Below, in pieces: positions 9,690-22,562 of a DNA stretch of 32,773 bases. The position numbers and the translations under genes were made by a program. Location: positions 1 through 32,773 of the forward strand of contig WTXI01000376.1 of the NCBI GenBank assembly GCA_022376515.1. The letters run 5' to 3'. Source of the DNA: Lactifluus volemus. Lineage: Eukaryota > Basidiomycota > Agaricomycetes > Russulales > Russulaceae. Every line of letters starts with the position of its first letter. Positions within the stretch are counted from its first letter, which is position 1. The notes beneath the pieces are model-generated. The model worked only from the letters and a program-made list of their open reading frames with translations, did not search any database and was not told the origin of the DNA.

Positions 9690-10727
9690 ATGACATCTTT
9701 CATACTCGGACGTGCACTTTTGCGCTCTGGTTCCTTTCCAACCGCGCAAATTTTTGCAACGCGTCCTATTTTTTCCAACCGCCGCCTCACATGGGTCATG
9801 CAGAGGGATGTTGTAACCACCCGTGACTTCAGCTCTGAGCCTACAGCAGATTCTGAATCTGAGCTTGAGTCAAAGCCGGGTAGAAAGGCTGGAGCGAGCT
9901 CCAACGTGGCGGGCAAGAGCGAAAATAAAAGTAATGCGATGCACAGTACAAAAGCGGAGAAGAAGAAGAAGAAGAAGAGTATGCCCGTCCTCGCCTCTGC
10001 CTGAGTGTTGGTCTGACCCACTCGATAGTCAAAATAGAACCCAAGGACCTTCCGCCCAGCCGACCTGGTAGTGCTTTTATACTGTGGTACCGTGACTGGT
10101 ATCGCTCTCTGCCTAAGGCGGAGAATATCCAGACCGCACAGAAGAATGCTGCAACTGGTGCTCAGATCTGGCACGCACTTCCTGACCATGATAAGCAGGT
10201 CTGTTTTATCTGATTCAATTGTTCTCATGAAATCTGATTGTCTCCGTAGCAATACCGAGAGAAGTTTAACGACCTGCGGACAGAATACAAACAGCGCCTC
10301 GATGAGTGGCGCGAAAACATTGACCCCGCCATCGTGCGCGAGCTGAATCGTCGCCGGGTTTCCAAGGGTTTAAATCGTATCCGCAGTGCGGGGGATGGCC
10401 GCCCGATGTCTGGCTTTCTCCGGTATGTGCATGAGAGCATCCACCAGTTGTTGCCACAGGTTTTAAGCAGGATTTCAGTTATATCCGGCAGGTGTGGGAA
10501 GAAAACCCGCGGACAGAGGGTGATCACCCCGCTCACTTCAAGGCCATGTCTGAGCGCGCCTCGAGCCAGTGGAAGGCAATGAGTGACGCTGAGAAGGCGG
10601 TATGTGCCATCCTTGTCAAAGTGGCAGATGAGCGGCTGACTGACGATTTGGCGGATAGAAATATAATGACCCAGCGAAAGACGACTTTGCTGCCTGGCGT
10701 GAACGCCGTAAGGCAAAGTCACACTAA
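9690..10727 (+). CDS. Mitochondrial HMG-box DNA-binding protein (Abf2/TFAM-like)
   Basis: Likely packages or maintains mitochondrial DNA. The N-terminus (MTSFILGRALLRSGSF.., rich in Arg/Ser and without acidic residues for about 38 positions) looks like a mitochondrial presequence. A Lys-rich linker (KAEKKKKKK) leads to two HMG boxes: box 1 from LPPSRPGSAFILWYRDWYRS to YREKFNDLRTEYKQRLDEW, box 2 from GRPMSGFLR through QVWEENPR and ASSQWKAMSDAEKAKYNDPA to FAAWRERRKAKSH. Exons: 9690-9978, 10029-10198, 10250-10422, 10460-10599, 10659-10727. At the start of exon 4 the frame fits only if the T run at 10461-10464 is one base shorter. Otherwise a weaker intron 10427-10469 would drop one residue of box 2. 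Two boxes plus a presequence match yeast Abf2 architecture. Confidence 0.85.
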
Positions 10728-10914
10728 GTCGTTGGAGAAGCCTTTCGGGAGACTAAAAGGAAAGATTAACACCCATCGCAGCCCTGTCCGTTTTACAGAA
10801 CTCATAGGATAAACGCTGTTAGCGCTAGTTACTTCATCCTGCTACTTCATCGCGCTACTACAGTGGTATAGTTTTACCAACCCTTTTTTTATTGCAATAT
10901 AGTAAAGATCCGCA

Positions 10915-10922
10915 TAAAAAAA
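10915..10922 (-). terminator. RNA polymerase III terminator of tRNA-Asp copy 1
   Basis: An A run on the + strand directly beyond the tRNA 3' end reads as a T run on the transcribed strand, the usual Pol III stop. Confidence 0.8.
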
Positions 10923-10924
10923 GT

Positions 10925-11008
10925 CTCCCTGGCGGGGAGTCGAACCCCGCTCTCGCGCGATCAGTTGAAATGACAGGCGCGTGTACTAATCCGATATACT
11001 ACCAGGGA
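10925..11008 (-). tRNA. tRNA-Asp (GTC anticodon) with 11-nt intron, copy 1
   Basis: The minus strand folds into a full cloverleaf: acceptor stem TCCCTGG/CCAGGGA, discriminator G, B box GGTTCGACTCC and anticodon stem CGCGC/GCGCG. The anticodon GTC is at 10974-10972. The loop needs removal of 11 nt (10970-10960, TTTCAACTGAT) just after position 37, the standard place for a nuclear tRNA intron. The G73 discriminator is an Asp identity element. The same tRNA, with a different intron, lies at 16051-16134 on the other strand. It starts only 102 bases from the MTR4 start codon. Confidence 0.95.
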
Positions 11009-11110
11009 TCTGGGTCAGTTCGAGAAAAGCGATGTTGAGGGCTGACTAAACGGAGGCGTCCGTCAACCACGTCGAATCAACTTTCTTAAACTTGGCAACT
11101 CACCTCAGCA

Positions 11111-14100
11111 ATGACTTCTACAGATTTATTTTCTTTCCTCGACCATGACCATGACTCTGAAGCGAGTGACTCGGAGATTACTTCCAATGCTATGCAGGTA
11201 GACGGCTCCCCACGTTCTCAGCTGGCGGGTGCTCCTACACCGTCCAATAAGCGATCTGTCGATTCTCCTCCGCCGCGAAAGCGGGTAAATTCTACATCAT
11301 TATCCCCCAACCAGAGGATTTGCCACCTTCGAAACGGCAACGACTTGAGGTTTCATCCGCTTCTGTTCCGGCAGTCGTGGTTGATGAGTTTGAAACCGAG
11401 GCGAAGAGGGAGGTTGCCGCGAGCGCGGGGCTCACTGGCGCGACTGAAATCGCTGGTTCGCGATTAGAGTTGCGACATCAGGTGAGGCTGCAAACACCGT
11501 CCTCTGAATCGTTACAACTTTCCTGTTCTAGGTTCGACATCAAGTCGCCGTACCACCAGGTTATCCTTATGTTCCTATTGCCTCCCATGTCCCGCCTTCG
11601 AAGCCTGCACGCGAGTACAAGTTCACCTTGGATCCTTTTCAGCAAGTCTCCATCCATGCCATCCAACGAAACGAGAGTGTTCTCGTGTCTGCGCATACTA
11701 GTGCAGGAAAGACCGTCGTCGCAGAGTATGCCATTGCACAGGCACTGCAGAACAAGCAGCGGGTCATCTACACAAGTCCAATCAAAGTTGGTCACGGGGA
11801 AAATAATTGTACACAGTGCTGACATTTCCCTAGGCCCTCAGTAACCAAAAATACCGTGAGATGGAGGCTGAATTTGGTGACGTCGGTTTGATGACTGGAG
11901 ATGTCACCCGGAATCCGTCGGCGTCATGTCTGGTGATGACTACTGAGGTACGTCCCAGCTGTCGTGCGCTCACTCTAATTCTTAGACGTTCGTGCGCAGA
12001 TCCTCCGATCCATGCTCTATCGTGGCTCTGAAATCATGCGAGAAGTCGCTTGGGTCATCTTCGATGAAATCCACTACATGCGCGACAAAGAACGTGGTGT
12101 TGTGTGGGAAGAATCTATTATCCTGCTTCCACATACTGTGCGCTACGTCTTTCTCTCTGCCACCATACCGAATGCTATGCAATTCTGCGAATGGATATGT
12201 CGCTCGCACGAACAACCATGTCACGTTGTATATACCGACTTCCGACCCACACCGTTACAGCATTATCTCTTCCCCGCTGGTGGAGAGGGCATCTATTTAG
12301 TGCTCAACGAAAAAGGCGAGTTTCGGGAAGACAATTTCTCCAAGGCCATGGGCATGCTGCAAGAACGTGCCGGCGAGGACCCTGCGGATCCAAAGAGCGG
12401 AAAGGGTCGCAAAGGGAAAACAAGAAAAGGGGGGGACAAAAAAGGTGAGCTACTGTACTCAAGCCCTCAAAAGCCTATAATGCTAAGCTATTGAAGGACC
12501 TTCCGATATCTCCAAGATCATCAGGATGATTATGCTCAAAAACTACAACCCTGTCATCGTCTTCGCATTCAGCAAGCGTGAATGCGAAGGGCTTGCGCTC
12601 ACTCTTTCGAAATTTGAGTTCAACAGCGCAGACGAACAGGCCACCGTCGAGAAGATTTTCGCGAATGCCATCGCAGGTCTTGCACCATCTGATCGCTCCC
12701 TCCCTCAGATCGAAAATATACTTCCGCTGCTCCGTCGAGGTATTGGCATTCACCACGGGGGGCTGCTGCCGATTCTGAAGGAAGTGATTGAGATCTTATT
12801 TCAAGAAGGTGTAATCAAAGTCCTCTTTGCAACCGAGACTTTTTCTATTGGTCTCAATATGCCGGCTAAGACTGTCGTATTCACTGCCGCCCGCAAGTTC
12901 GACGGACACGAGTTCCGTGACCTGTCTTCAGGCGAATACATCCAAATGTCTGGTCGCGCCGGCCGCCGTGGACTCGATGACAGGGGCGTAGTGATCATGA
13001 TGTGCGACGAGAAGCTTGAACCTGCTGCTGCAAAATCGATGATCAAGGGTGAGGCTGACCGCTTAGACTCAGCATTTCACCTGGGATACAACATGATTCT
13101 CAACTTGATGAAGATCGAAGTCATCAGCCCAGAATACATGCTCGAACGTTGTTTCATGCAGTTCCAGAGTACTGCCGGTGTACCTGCTCTCGAAGACGGT
13201 GTGAAAAGCTCTTTCGCCTACGTAATACCCCCCTTACGCTTTCTACAGAGCTCAAGCGCGAGGAGGAAGCCAAAAACTCGATAGAGATTCCGGATGAAGA
13301 GCTCGTTGCTCAATATTATGAGTACAGGCAACAACTTGATCAAATGTCGGCCGATTTTCGCGAGGTCGTTCACCACCCGAGCTATAGTTTGCCATATTTG
13401 CAACCTGGCAGGCTTGTTAAGGTCAGACACAAAGACCTCGACTTCGGCTGGGGCGTTGTCATCAATTACCAGAAACGGCTCCCGCCGAAGGTATGTTGAT
13501 TAGCTATCCCCACACAGAGAAACCTACGCTGACATCTTTGCAGAACCTACCGTCACCGAAGGACGACATCCCTCCCCACGAGCAATATGTAGTGGATGTT
13601 CTTCTAAACTGCTCCCAGGATTCTGCAATAACGAAAGATCGCACCATAATTGCAGCCACCCCAGGTGGTGTGCTCCCCTGTCCACCTGGGAAAAAAGCGG
13701 AGCCTCTGCTTGTCCCTGTATTACTATCGACCCTAGACGGAATAAGTCACCTGCGCATACACCTGCCGAAAGATCTGCGCCCGATAGGGCCACGTGAGAC
13801 TGTCTGGAAAAGTATCCTCGAGGTTCAACGCCGGTTCCCAGACGGTATCCCATTCCTCGATCCAATTGAGAGCATGGAAATTAAAGACGAAAAGTTCAAG
13901 CTTCTCGTAAAGGTGGGGTCACGTTCCTGATTCAGTTCTTGTATGACAAATATAACCTCCCAAATAGAAAATCCAAACGATGGAGCAAAAGATGTTCGCC
14001 AGTCCTCTGCACAGAGACCCGCGCTTACCAGATCTTTATGACTTGTACACAAAACAGCGCGACGCGCAGGATCGCGTGCGCACATTGAAGAAACGCATAC

Positions 14101-14830
14101 AAGCAACACATGATGTTTTGCAGATGGAGGAACTCAAGTCCCGTAAACGCGTGCTCCGCAGACTGGGTTTTACAACCGCGGACGACATCGTGGATGTCAA
14201 GGGTCGTGTCGCATGTGAGATCAGCACTGGCGATGAGCTGTTGCTAACTGAGCTCATTTTCAACGGCGTATTCAACCCTCTGGCTCCGGAGCACTGTGCG
14301 GGGCTGCTCAGTTGTTTTGTGTTCACAGAGAAGGTTTGTGCACCCAATAATAGAGCCAAACCTATTCATTGATTATTGTTCAGAGTGAACATCAAACAAA
14401 GCTGAAGGAAGAGCTTGCGGCACCGTTACGTATTATGCAGGAGATTGCGCGACGCATCGCGAAGGTCTGCAAAGAATCGAAGTTGCAGATCGTCGAGGAG
14501 GAATACGTTCAGTCGTTCAAAGTCGAGCTCATGGACGCGGTTGTGCAATGGTGTCGGGGAGCTTCTTTCTCAGACATCTGCAAGGCAAGCGTCCTTTACT
14601 AAGTTGATTTTCTTCATAAATGCTGATCTTGGCACACACACCCGTAGCTCACAGACCAATTTGAGGGCAGCCTCATTCGTGTCTTCCGTCGATTGCAGGA
14701 ACTTATTCGTCAGATGGCGCAGGCTGCAAAAGTTATTGGCAACCTTGAACTACAGCAAAAATTCGAAAATGCGTCCGAGATGCTCGAGCGGCCAAACTCG
14801 GTCATCTTCGCCTCATCGTTGTATCTCTAG
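11111..14830 (+). CDS. MTR4: Exosome-associated DExH-box RNA helicase MTR4
   Basis: MTR4 unwinds nuclear RNA and feeds it to the exosome, mainly within TRAMP. Eleven exons (11111-11284, 11317-11481, 11532-11786, 11834-11947, 12000-12444, 12497-13198, 13249-13490, 13544-13912, 13968-14333, 14384-14584, 14648-14830) sum to 1072 codons, 1071 residues, the family length. Motifs in order: [20 protein letters not shown] (Q-type start), AHTSAGKT (Walker A), [21 protein letters not shown] (DEIH box), [42 protein letters not shown]. The KOW arch follows ([20 protein letters not shown]), then the DSHCT helical C-terminus ending [10 protein letters not shown]. Intron 1 is only 32 nt (11285-11316). Intron 10 (14585-14647) begins with GC. 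The N-terminus is acidic, with the basic RKR and SKRQR patches expected for a nuclear protein. Intact. Confidence 0.96.
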
Positions 14831-16050
14831 GCTACCTGTTGTGAGATACCCCTTTCGTTCCCTTGCAACACATACACATACACACTTGTCAACGCCTTTT
14901 GCTTTCTCCTCTTCATACACCGTAAACCTACAGCATGATCCGTTATCGGACTAAACTCAGGTTGCGCACCAACTAATCCATGAGCATCACGTACAAGACA
15001 TCGCAGAAGTGCTCGGAGCGTATCCCTGCGTCTACTATTTCGCGAACCATCTGAATATTCGTCATTTCACGGATTTATGAATGAAATGCTTAGAGTGACA
15101 TTTGGCCGCCGCTATATACAATCTAATAAAGGGAGGTTAAGAGCGGAAAAGACGTTAACATGTGAAGCTGAGGCACACGACGGAACACCGTCACCACACA
15201 TCCACGAGCTCGACAGTAAATATGAATGTCGACTGAGAGAATTTTATGGCGTGGACCTACCCGTCGTGCTCGGGGATGTGCGTTGGCCCACTTTAGATAG
15301 ATGCGGTCGAGCTGCGGGAATCGCGGAGCTTGACTGTACACGATTCTGGAATGGAAGGGAAGAGAAGAGAAGGCCATGCGTATCGGTTTATAAACGTCGG
15401 CGGCGGCTTTATATTTGTAAGTAGGGAAACCACACAAGCACGACGTGGCTTCAAATATGCTTCCTGTTTGCATGAGAGCGAGATAGATCACGTTACCTCT
15501 TACCTGTCTATAATCACCCCCGAAAGGATTGAGTGGGTGACCAAGATGAGACAAGGGACAGGCTACCACGTGAGGAAGGGCGCAGCGCAGCTCGGTTGTA
15601 CTGTCTACATAGTATTTTTGTAGAGGGGCAGGAGCAAGATCCATGCAAGAGACTACAGTGTCGGCTCTCCATTGCATGCTAACCTGCGACATGTGCGGTA
15701 CTGGCCTCGCGGTAGAAGGTACACATGGGCCTTGTGCGCGCTCCTCCTGTTGCTATAAACAAAATCATAAAGTAGTACGTGGATCTCAAGTTCTTGATGA
15801 GTGGTGCATGGCATGGGGAGTATTTTTTTTCCGATAGGACTCAGAAACACCAAATGCCAATGAACCTTGACTCCATTAACCACCCACTCAAAATTTCGCT
15901 GCAATATGTCTTTAGCAAATGACGATGAAGGTCGGCAAGTTGGTATGAAAGAGCTGCCAGCGGGACGAGGTATGGAAGTGGAAGTGGAGGCGTCCGTGAT
16001 ATAAACGGAATATATAGGGCATTTAATTGGATACTTCCAAAGTTATTTAA
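14831..16050. other. Intergenic region between MTR4 and tRNA-Asp copy 2
   Basis: No gene could be supported over about 1.2 kb. A stretch at 14962-15079, after an acceptor-like actaaactcag, is open and protein-like (AHQLIHEHHVQDIAEVLGAY) before TGA, but it has no partner exon; MTR4 already ends canonically at 14830. Long open frames on both strands at 15123-15692 lack family motifs and splice support. The rest looks like ordinary AT-rich spacer. Confidence 0.4.
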
Positions 16051-16134
16051 TCCCTGGTAGTATATCGGATTAGTACACGCGCCTGTCAAATTTCCTGTCC
16101 GCGCGAGAGCGGGGTTCGACTCCCCGCCAGGGAG
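16051..16134 (+). tRNA. tRNA-Asp (GTC anticodon) with 11-nt intron, copy 2
   Basis: Exons are identical to copy 1 at 10925-11008 but on the opposite strand. Acceptor stem TCCCTGG/CCAGGGA with G discriminator, anticodon GTC at 16085-16087, A at position 37, then an 11-nt intron 16089-16099 (AATTTCCTGTC) unrelated to that of copy 1. The TpsiC arm is GGGGTTCGACTCCCC. Confidence 0.95.
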
Positions 16135-16139
16135 TTTTT
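16135..16139 (+). terminator. RNA polymerase III terminator of tRNA-Asp copy 2
   Basis: A run of five T starts immediately after the discriminator base, as expected for a Pol III transcript end. Confidence 0.8.
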
Positions 16140-16866
16140 GGAGTTACATTCTTCAGACAAACCGTTTGTATGAGTTTTTTGTTTGAGCCTATACCAACGC
16201 AATCGTATTTCAAGTACTTGATTCATTGCTTTTCGATCGACTTTGTTCCATTCTGGTCAACTATGCAAATTACTCAAACATCTTCTCCAAGTTGACAGGT
16301 TTCCCAGAGATTGAGGAAGATGGGCGTCAGTAGCGACTTTTTCAGGGTACCGTTAACTCGAATCTGAAGCCTGTTGGCCTGTTCGTAAAGTACACTTTCA
16401 CAATCTGTCGAACGATTGGGTAATTGACATATTTCAACAGGACGATGCCTTACTGGGCGAGACCACTGGCACTGGGCCCCCTTCCAGTCGCTCCAAAGGA
16501 ATGCGTTTGCTGACACAACTCGAATGACATCTCATTGTGGCTCATCACGTGCACCCTCTGGTACCTGCTTAGCCCAGGGACATTCCGCAGCGGAGTGGAG
16601 TAAAGCGTGGAAATGATTCTCACTAGAATGCTGGATTGCTCAACTTGAGACAGCGGCCGGATCTTAGGCCCCAAAGCCCAAAGAAGACAAGATCGACGGT
16701 CATGAGGACTACATTGCAGCCGGTGTGTGTGGATGTGGGTGTGGGTGTGGGTGTGGAAAAAATATCACGTCAATCTCCTTACTCACCCCTTCTTCGGTCT
16801 GATCGGACGCTCTAATCGGGGTATATAAAACAGACACACTCTCTAGACCTGATCCATTGAACCATC
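16140..16866 (+). promoter_or_regulatory. Upstream region and core promoter of catalase
   Basis: The core promoter shows a good TATA box, TATATAAAA at 16822-16830, about 40 bases before the catalase ATG, so the 5' UTR must be very short. A STRE-like CCCCT lies at 16786-16790 and a TGTGGG hexamer tract at 16734-16756. The farther part (16140-16700) shows no gene. Confidence 0.6.
16734..16756 (+). repeat. TGTGGG hexamer tandem repeat in the catalase promoter
   Basis: Nearly four head-to-tail copies of tgtggg, preceded by a GT run at 16723-16730, about 65 bases upstream of the TATA box. It could bind a zinc-finger factor or simply be a microsatellite. Confidence 0.85.
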
Positions 16867-18842
16867 ATGCCTTCCAAGCAGGTCACCAACAACGACAACG
16901 CTGTGTACACCACCTCTAACGGTGCACCCGTTGCTCGTCCCTATGCTGCTGAGAAGATAGGAACCCATGGTCCCCTTCTCCTCCAAGGTTCGTCCCGTGG
17001 ACCATAACACAATTGACCTATCCCTGGTCATTTACATATGCTCAGATTTTCATCACCTCGATGCCATCGCTCACTTCGACCGTGAACGTATTCCTGAGCG
17101 TGTAGTCTGTGTCGAAACATCTCTTAAGCTCATCTCACGGTTATTCTTATCTCCATTCGGTTAGGTCCACGCTAAGGGCGCTGGCGCGCACGGTTACTTC
17201 CAAGTGACACACGATATCACCGATCTCACCTGTGCTTCTCTTTTTAAAAAGGTCGGCAACAGGGCCCGCACTACCATTCGTTTCTCCACGGTCGGCGGTG
17301 AATCTGGCTCCGCAGACTCGGCCCGTGATCCTCGCGGGTTTGCCATTAAGATCCGCACGGACGAAGGGAATCTCGACTGGGTTTTCAATAACACACCTGT
17401 TTTCTTTATTCGCGACCCCGCCAAGTTTCCTCACTTTATTCACACCCAGAAGCGTGACCCCCAAACACATCTCAAAGATGCCGACATGTTCTGGGTGAGT
17501 GCACTACGGTCTGGATCCCAATGTGGTCCAGAATTACGACGCATATAATCCATCAATAAGTATTCACATGACATTTCTTCAGGACTATCTCTCTCAAAAC
17601 CCGGAGAGTGTCCACCAGCTTTTGATTCTCTTCTCAGACCGCGGCACGCCCGATGGTTATCACAACATGCATGGCTACTCAGGCCATACCTTCAAGTTTG
17701 TGAGAGATGATGGAGAGTGGGTTTATGTTCAGATACACGTTCGTGCGGACGGTGGATACAAGGTAGAAACAAACAAATTTGGAGACCAGACTCGGAACAG
17801 ACGGCTGATCACCTCAATATAGACCCTTGACAATGAGACCGCTGGTAGGCTGGCCGGAGAGAATCCAGACTACGGTATTCAAAAGTTGTTCGAGGCGATC
17901 GAGAATAAGCAATTCCCGGCATGGACAGTCTACGTGGTAAGTACAATCTTTGTCATCCTTCGTTCGTAACTCAATGAGTTGTCACAGCAAACAATGACGC
18001 CTCAGCAGGCGGAGAACTTCCGCTACAACGTTCTGGACTTGACCAAGGTGTGGCCACATAAAGAGTTCCCTCTTCGTCCCATCGGCAAGATCGTCCTGGA
18101 TGAGAATCCTCAGAATTACTTTGCCGAAATTGAGCAGGTTGCATTTTCTCCATCCCACCTTGTGCCTGGCATCGAGCCGAGTGCAGACCCAGTCTTGCAA
18201 AGCCGGCTATTCTCTTACCCAGACACTCACCGCCACCGCCTTGGTGTCAACTACCAGCAACTCCCAGTCAATGCTCCCGTCACGCCTGTCGCGAATTTCC
18301 AACGTGCCGGTGCTGCCACCTTTGTTAGCCAGGGTGCTCGCCCGAACTACCAAAGCACTATCTCACCCTTGACTTACCGTGCCAAGCCATACGCAGATTC
18401 AGAGCACAGGCACGAGGTCTGGGTTGGCCATTCCCGCTCTCATCTATCGGAGATTACCGAACGTGAGCATTTCATCATACGAGTTGGCTCCAATATGATA
18501 TACGCCTTGTAGTTGATTTCGAGCAGCCTCGCAATCTGTACACCAAGGTGATGAGCCAGACTGACCGCGATCACCTCATTCGCAACGTCGCTGGACATTT
18601 GGGCCAAGCCAAGTCAGCGGAGATCAAGGCTCGCCAGCGTATGTCATCACATTTTCGTACAAAGAGCAAACTTTGCTGATGCCATCACAGTTGCCGTTTT
18701 CGCCGCAGTGGACCAGGGTCTCTCCGACGCGATTGCCAAGGCTATAGGTGTAGCCACTGTGCAGCCGCTGAAGGTTGCACCTGCAAGTGAAGCTGTCCCC
18801 TTGAGGACTAACATTGGCCAGAAGACTGTTACGATTGCGTGA
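16867..18842 (+). CDS. Catalase, small-subunit haem type
   Basis: Breaks down hydrogen peroxide to water and oxygen. Eight exons (16867-16987, 17046-17104, 17165-17494, 17583-17762, 17823-17936, 17988-18462, 18513-18638, 18691-18842) give 1557 nt, 518 residues, the size of clade 3 catalases. Key residues are present: catalytic His62 in [13 protein letters not shown], Asn in [11 protein letters not shown] (about 135-136), and proximal haem ligand Tyr345 in [14 protein letters not shown]. Other signatures: [39 protein letters not shown]. No NADPH-type or flavodoxin C-terminal domain is fused, and the C-terminus (QKTVTIA) is not a PTS1 signal, so a cytosolic site or a different import route is inferred. 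Introns are GT..AG, 50-88 nt. Intron 2 could shift by 3 nt without changing frame. The last third is duplicated in two broken copies (5894-6425 and 19984-20245). Confidence 0.97.
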
Positions 18843-19983
18843 ATGTGAGGAAGGATGTCACTCGAAGACGAATTGCATGGAAACATTCGCTGTATATTCA
18901 TAGGGGGGTGGTGTTTACAATGATAGTTTTGGCACCACCCAGAGGAAGAGAATGTTCTGTATGGCCTTTAAGCAACTGAGAGCCAACGCTTCGTTACACC
19001 TGACTGAGAACCCAGCCACTAACGTCGCTTTGCATCACCCGCCATGGCTATCACTGAGACTTTTGTAAGAGAAACGCTCACTCGAAACTAGAAAGCCTGC
19101 GGACCTTCGTTGAAATGTATGATCCCGTGGAAGGTCTACATGTTTTCTCAGCCCAAACAAACCATCTACGACAGCTTTACAGCGCTTTCATGGCCAATTG
19201 GATCTCTCCCTTGACGAGGAGCGAGTTGACCCTTCAGCTTTTCTGCGCCACGGTCCTCGTCATCGGTTACAACATGAGCACGCTCCTCCGCTTCATTGGC
19301 ATCGACTCTTCCTCCATCCATCCACCCTTTCTCTTCATGCCCCGCACAGATAGATACAGGCGGCCAGAGGGCTACCGCGATCGCTTATAAGACGAGATTT
19401 TTGGCGAGTGGGACTGGGAGCTGGACACATTGCGGGCGTAAAAGAGGGTCATCGCGACTTGCACGGAAAGCTGCACTCGGTCACATATATCAGAGATATA
19501 CAAGCGCCATCACCTCCTTTCAGTCAGGGGCGAGTGGTTGAGGAGTTCAAGTCCGACTCCATGGGGAGTGTCAAGAAGGTGTTTTCGATGGCAGCGGCAG
19601 GCTCATCAACTTTGTACTTGTGTGGCACAGTCGGTGTAGAGAATGTATTTAAAATGTAAATATGTACTTGACATAAAGTATCGATTGGTGGATTAGAGTA
19701 GGAATCAAAGCCAGTTCTCGACATGGGATGGCTGTGGCCGTCGCCTGTTGCCTCCCGTTGTGATTTTCATCGCATTCTTCGTGTCGGTCTCTTCCTGGAC
19801 GCTCTCGCGACTGTACAATCCTTCACGTGCGCGCCGCAAGAAGTGAAGCGAAAGAGACGGCCGGAAATATAAGGCGTTTGCGAGGGGGTGGAGACGATGA
19901 CGAAAATGGATAAAGAAGGGCATGGCGATGAGAGCCAGCCTTGGGGCAAATCGGATGGTGCGAGGTGGGCGAGGAGACGGTGA
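18843..19983. other. Intergenic region downstream of catalase with a doubtful gene relic
   Basis: The first ~200 bases are the catalase 3' UTR, recognisable because they recur in copy A. From ATG 19044 there are protein-like stretches in several frames (for example LDEERVDPSAFLRHGP near 19205, and GRVVEEFKSDSMGSVKK then GSSTLYLCGTVGVENVFKM ending at 19659). Stops and frame changes prevent a gene model and I do not recognise the family. A broken gene is possible but unproven. Confidence 0.35.
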
Positions 19984-20245
19984 TAAACCAGACGGACCGT
20001 GATCATCTTATTCACAATATCGCTGGTCACTTGGGCTGATGTCGTCACAGTTGCCATTTTCGCTGCAGTGTAGAGTCCCAGACTCTGACGCGTTTGCCAA
20101 GCTATAGGCGTACCAATTGTGCAGCCGCTGAAGGTTGCACCTGAAAGTCCCCTTGAGGACTGACATTGGCCAAAAGACTGTCAATATTGCGTGAAGAAAG
20201 TCACTTGAAGAGAAATTGCACATATTCACTGTATGTGATTTCAAG
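19984..20245 (+). pseudogene. Catalase 3'-end pseudogene fragment (copy B)
   Basis: Aligns by eye with 18549-18900 of the intact gene: exon 7 text ccagacggaccgtgatcat, then after a deletion the acceptor and exon 8 (gtcacagttgccattttcgc, gcagccgctgaaggttgcac, cattggccaaaagactgtc, gcgtga). The exon 7 end and most of the intron are missing, a TAG follows ttcgctgcag, and bases are lost later, so it encodes nothing. Its tail ctgtatgtgattt resembles copy A more than the intact gene, suggesting the two fragments are related. Confidence 0.85.
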
Positions 20246-20356
20246 CGAAGGGGTTCGTACACTTGGGAAGGGATTGAACATGTCAAATTTAATAAATTCA
20301 TCATACTGAAATTTAAGCAGTTGTCCGAGCTCGACTCTGCTGAGATTACGTATTAA

Positions 20357-22562
<2,206 letters not shown>

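Noticed and set aside
9960..10030. Apparent frameshift in the AAG repeat of the HMG-box gene
   Set aside because: A 50-nt intron (9979-10028, gtatgc..gatag) joins the Lys-rich linker to KIEPKDLPP in frame.
10225..10722. 165-codon open frame on the minus strand
   Set aside because: Shadow of the HMG-box exons on the plus strand.
15123..15692. 189-codon open frame on the minus strand
   Set aside because: No recognisable motif, no splice support, uneven composition, and an overlapping open frame on the other strand; best seen as chance.
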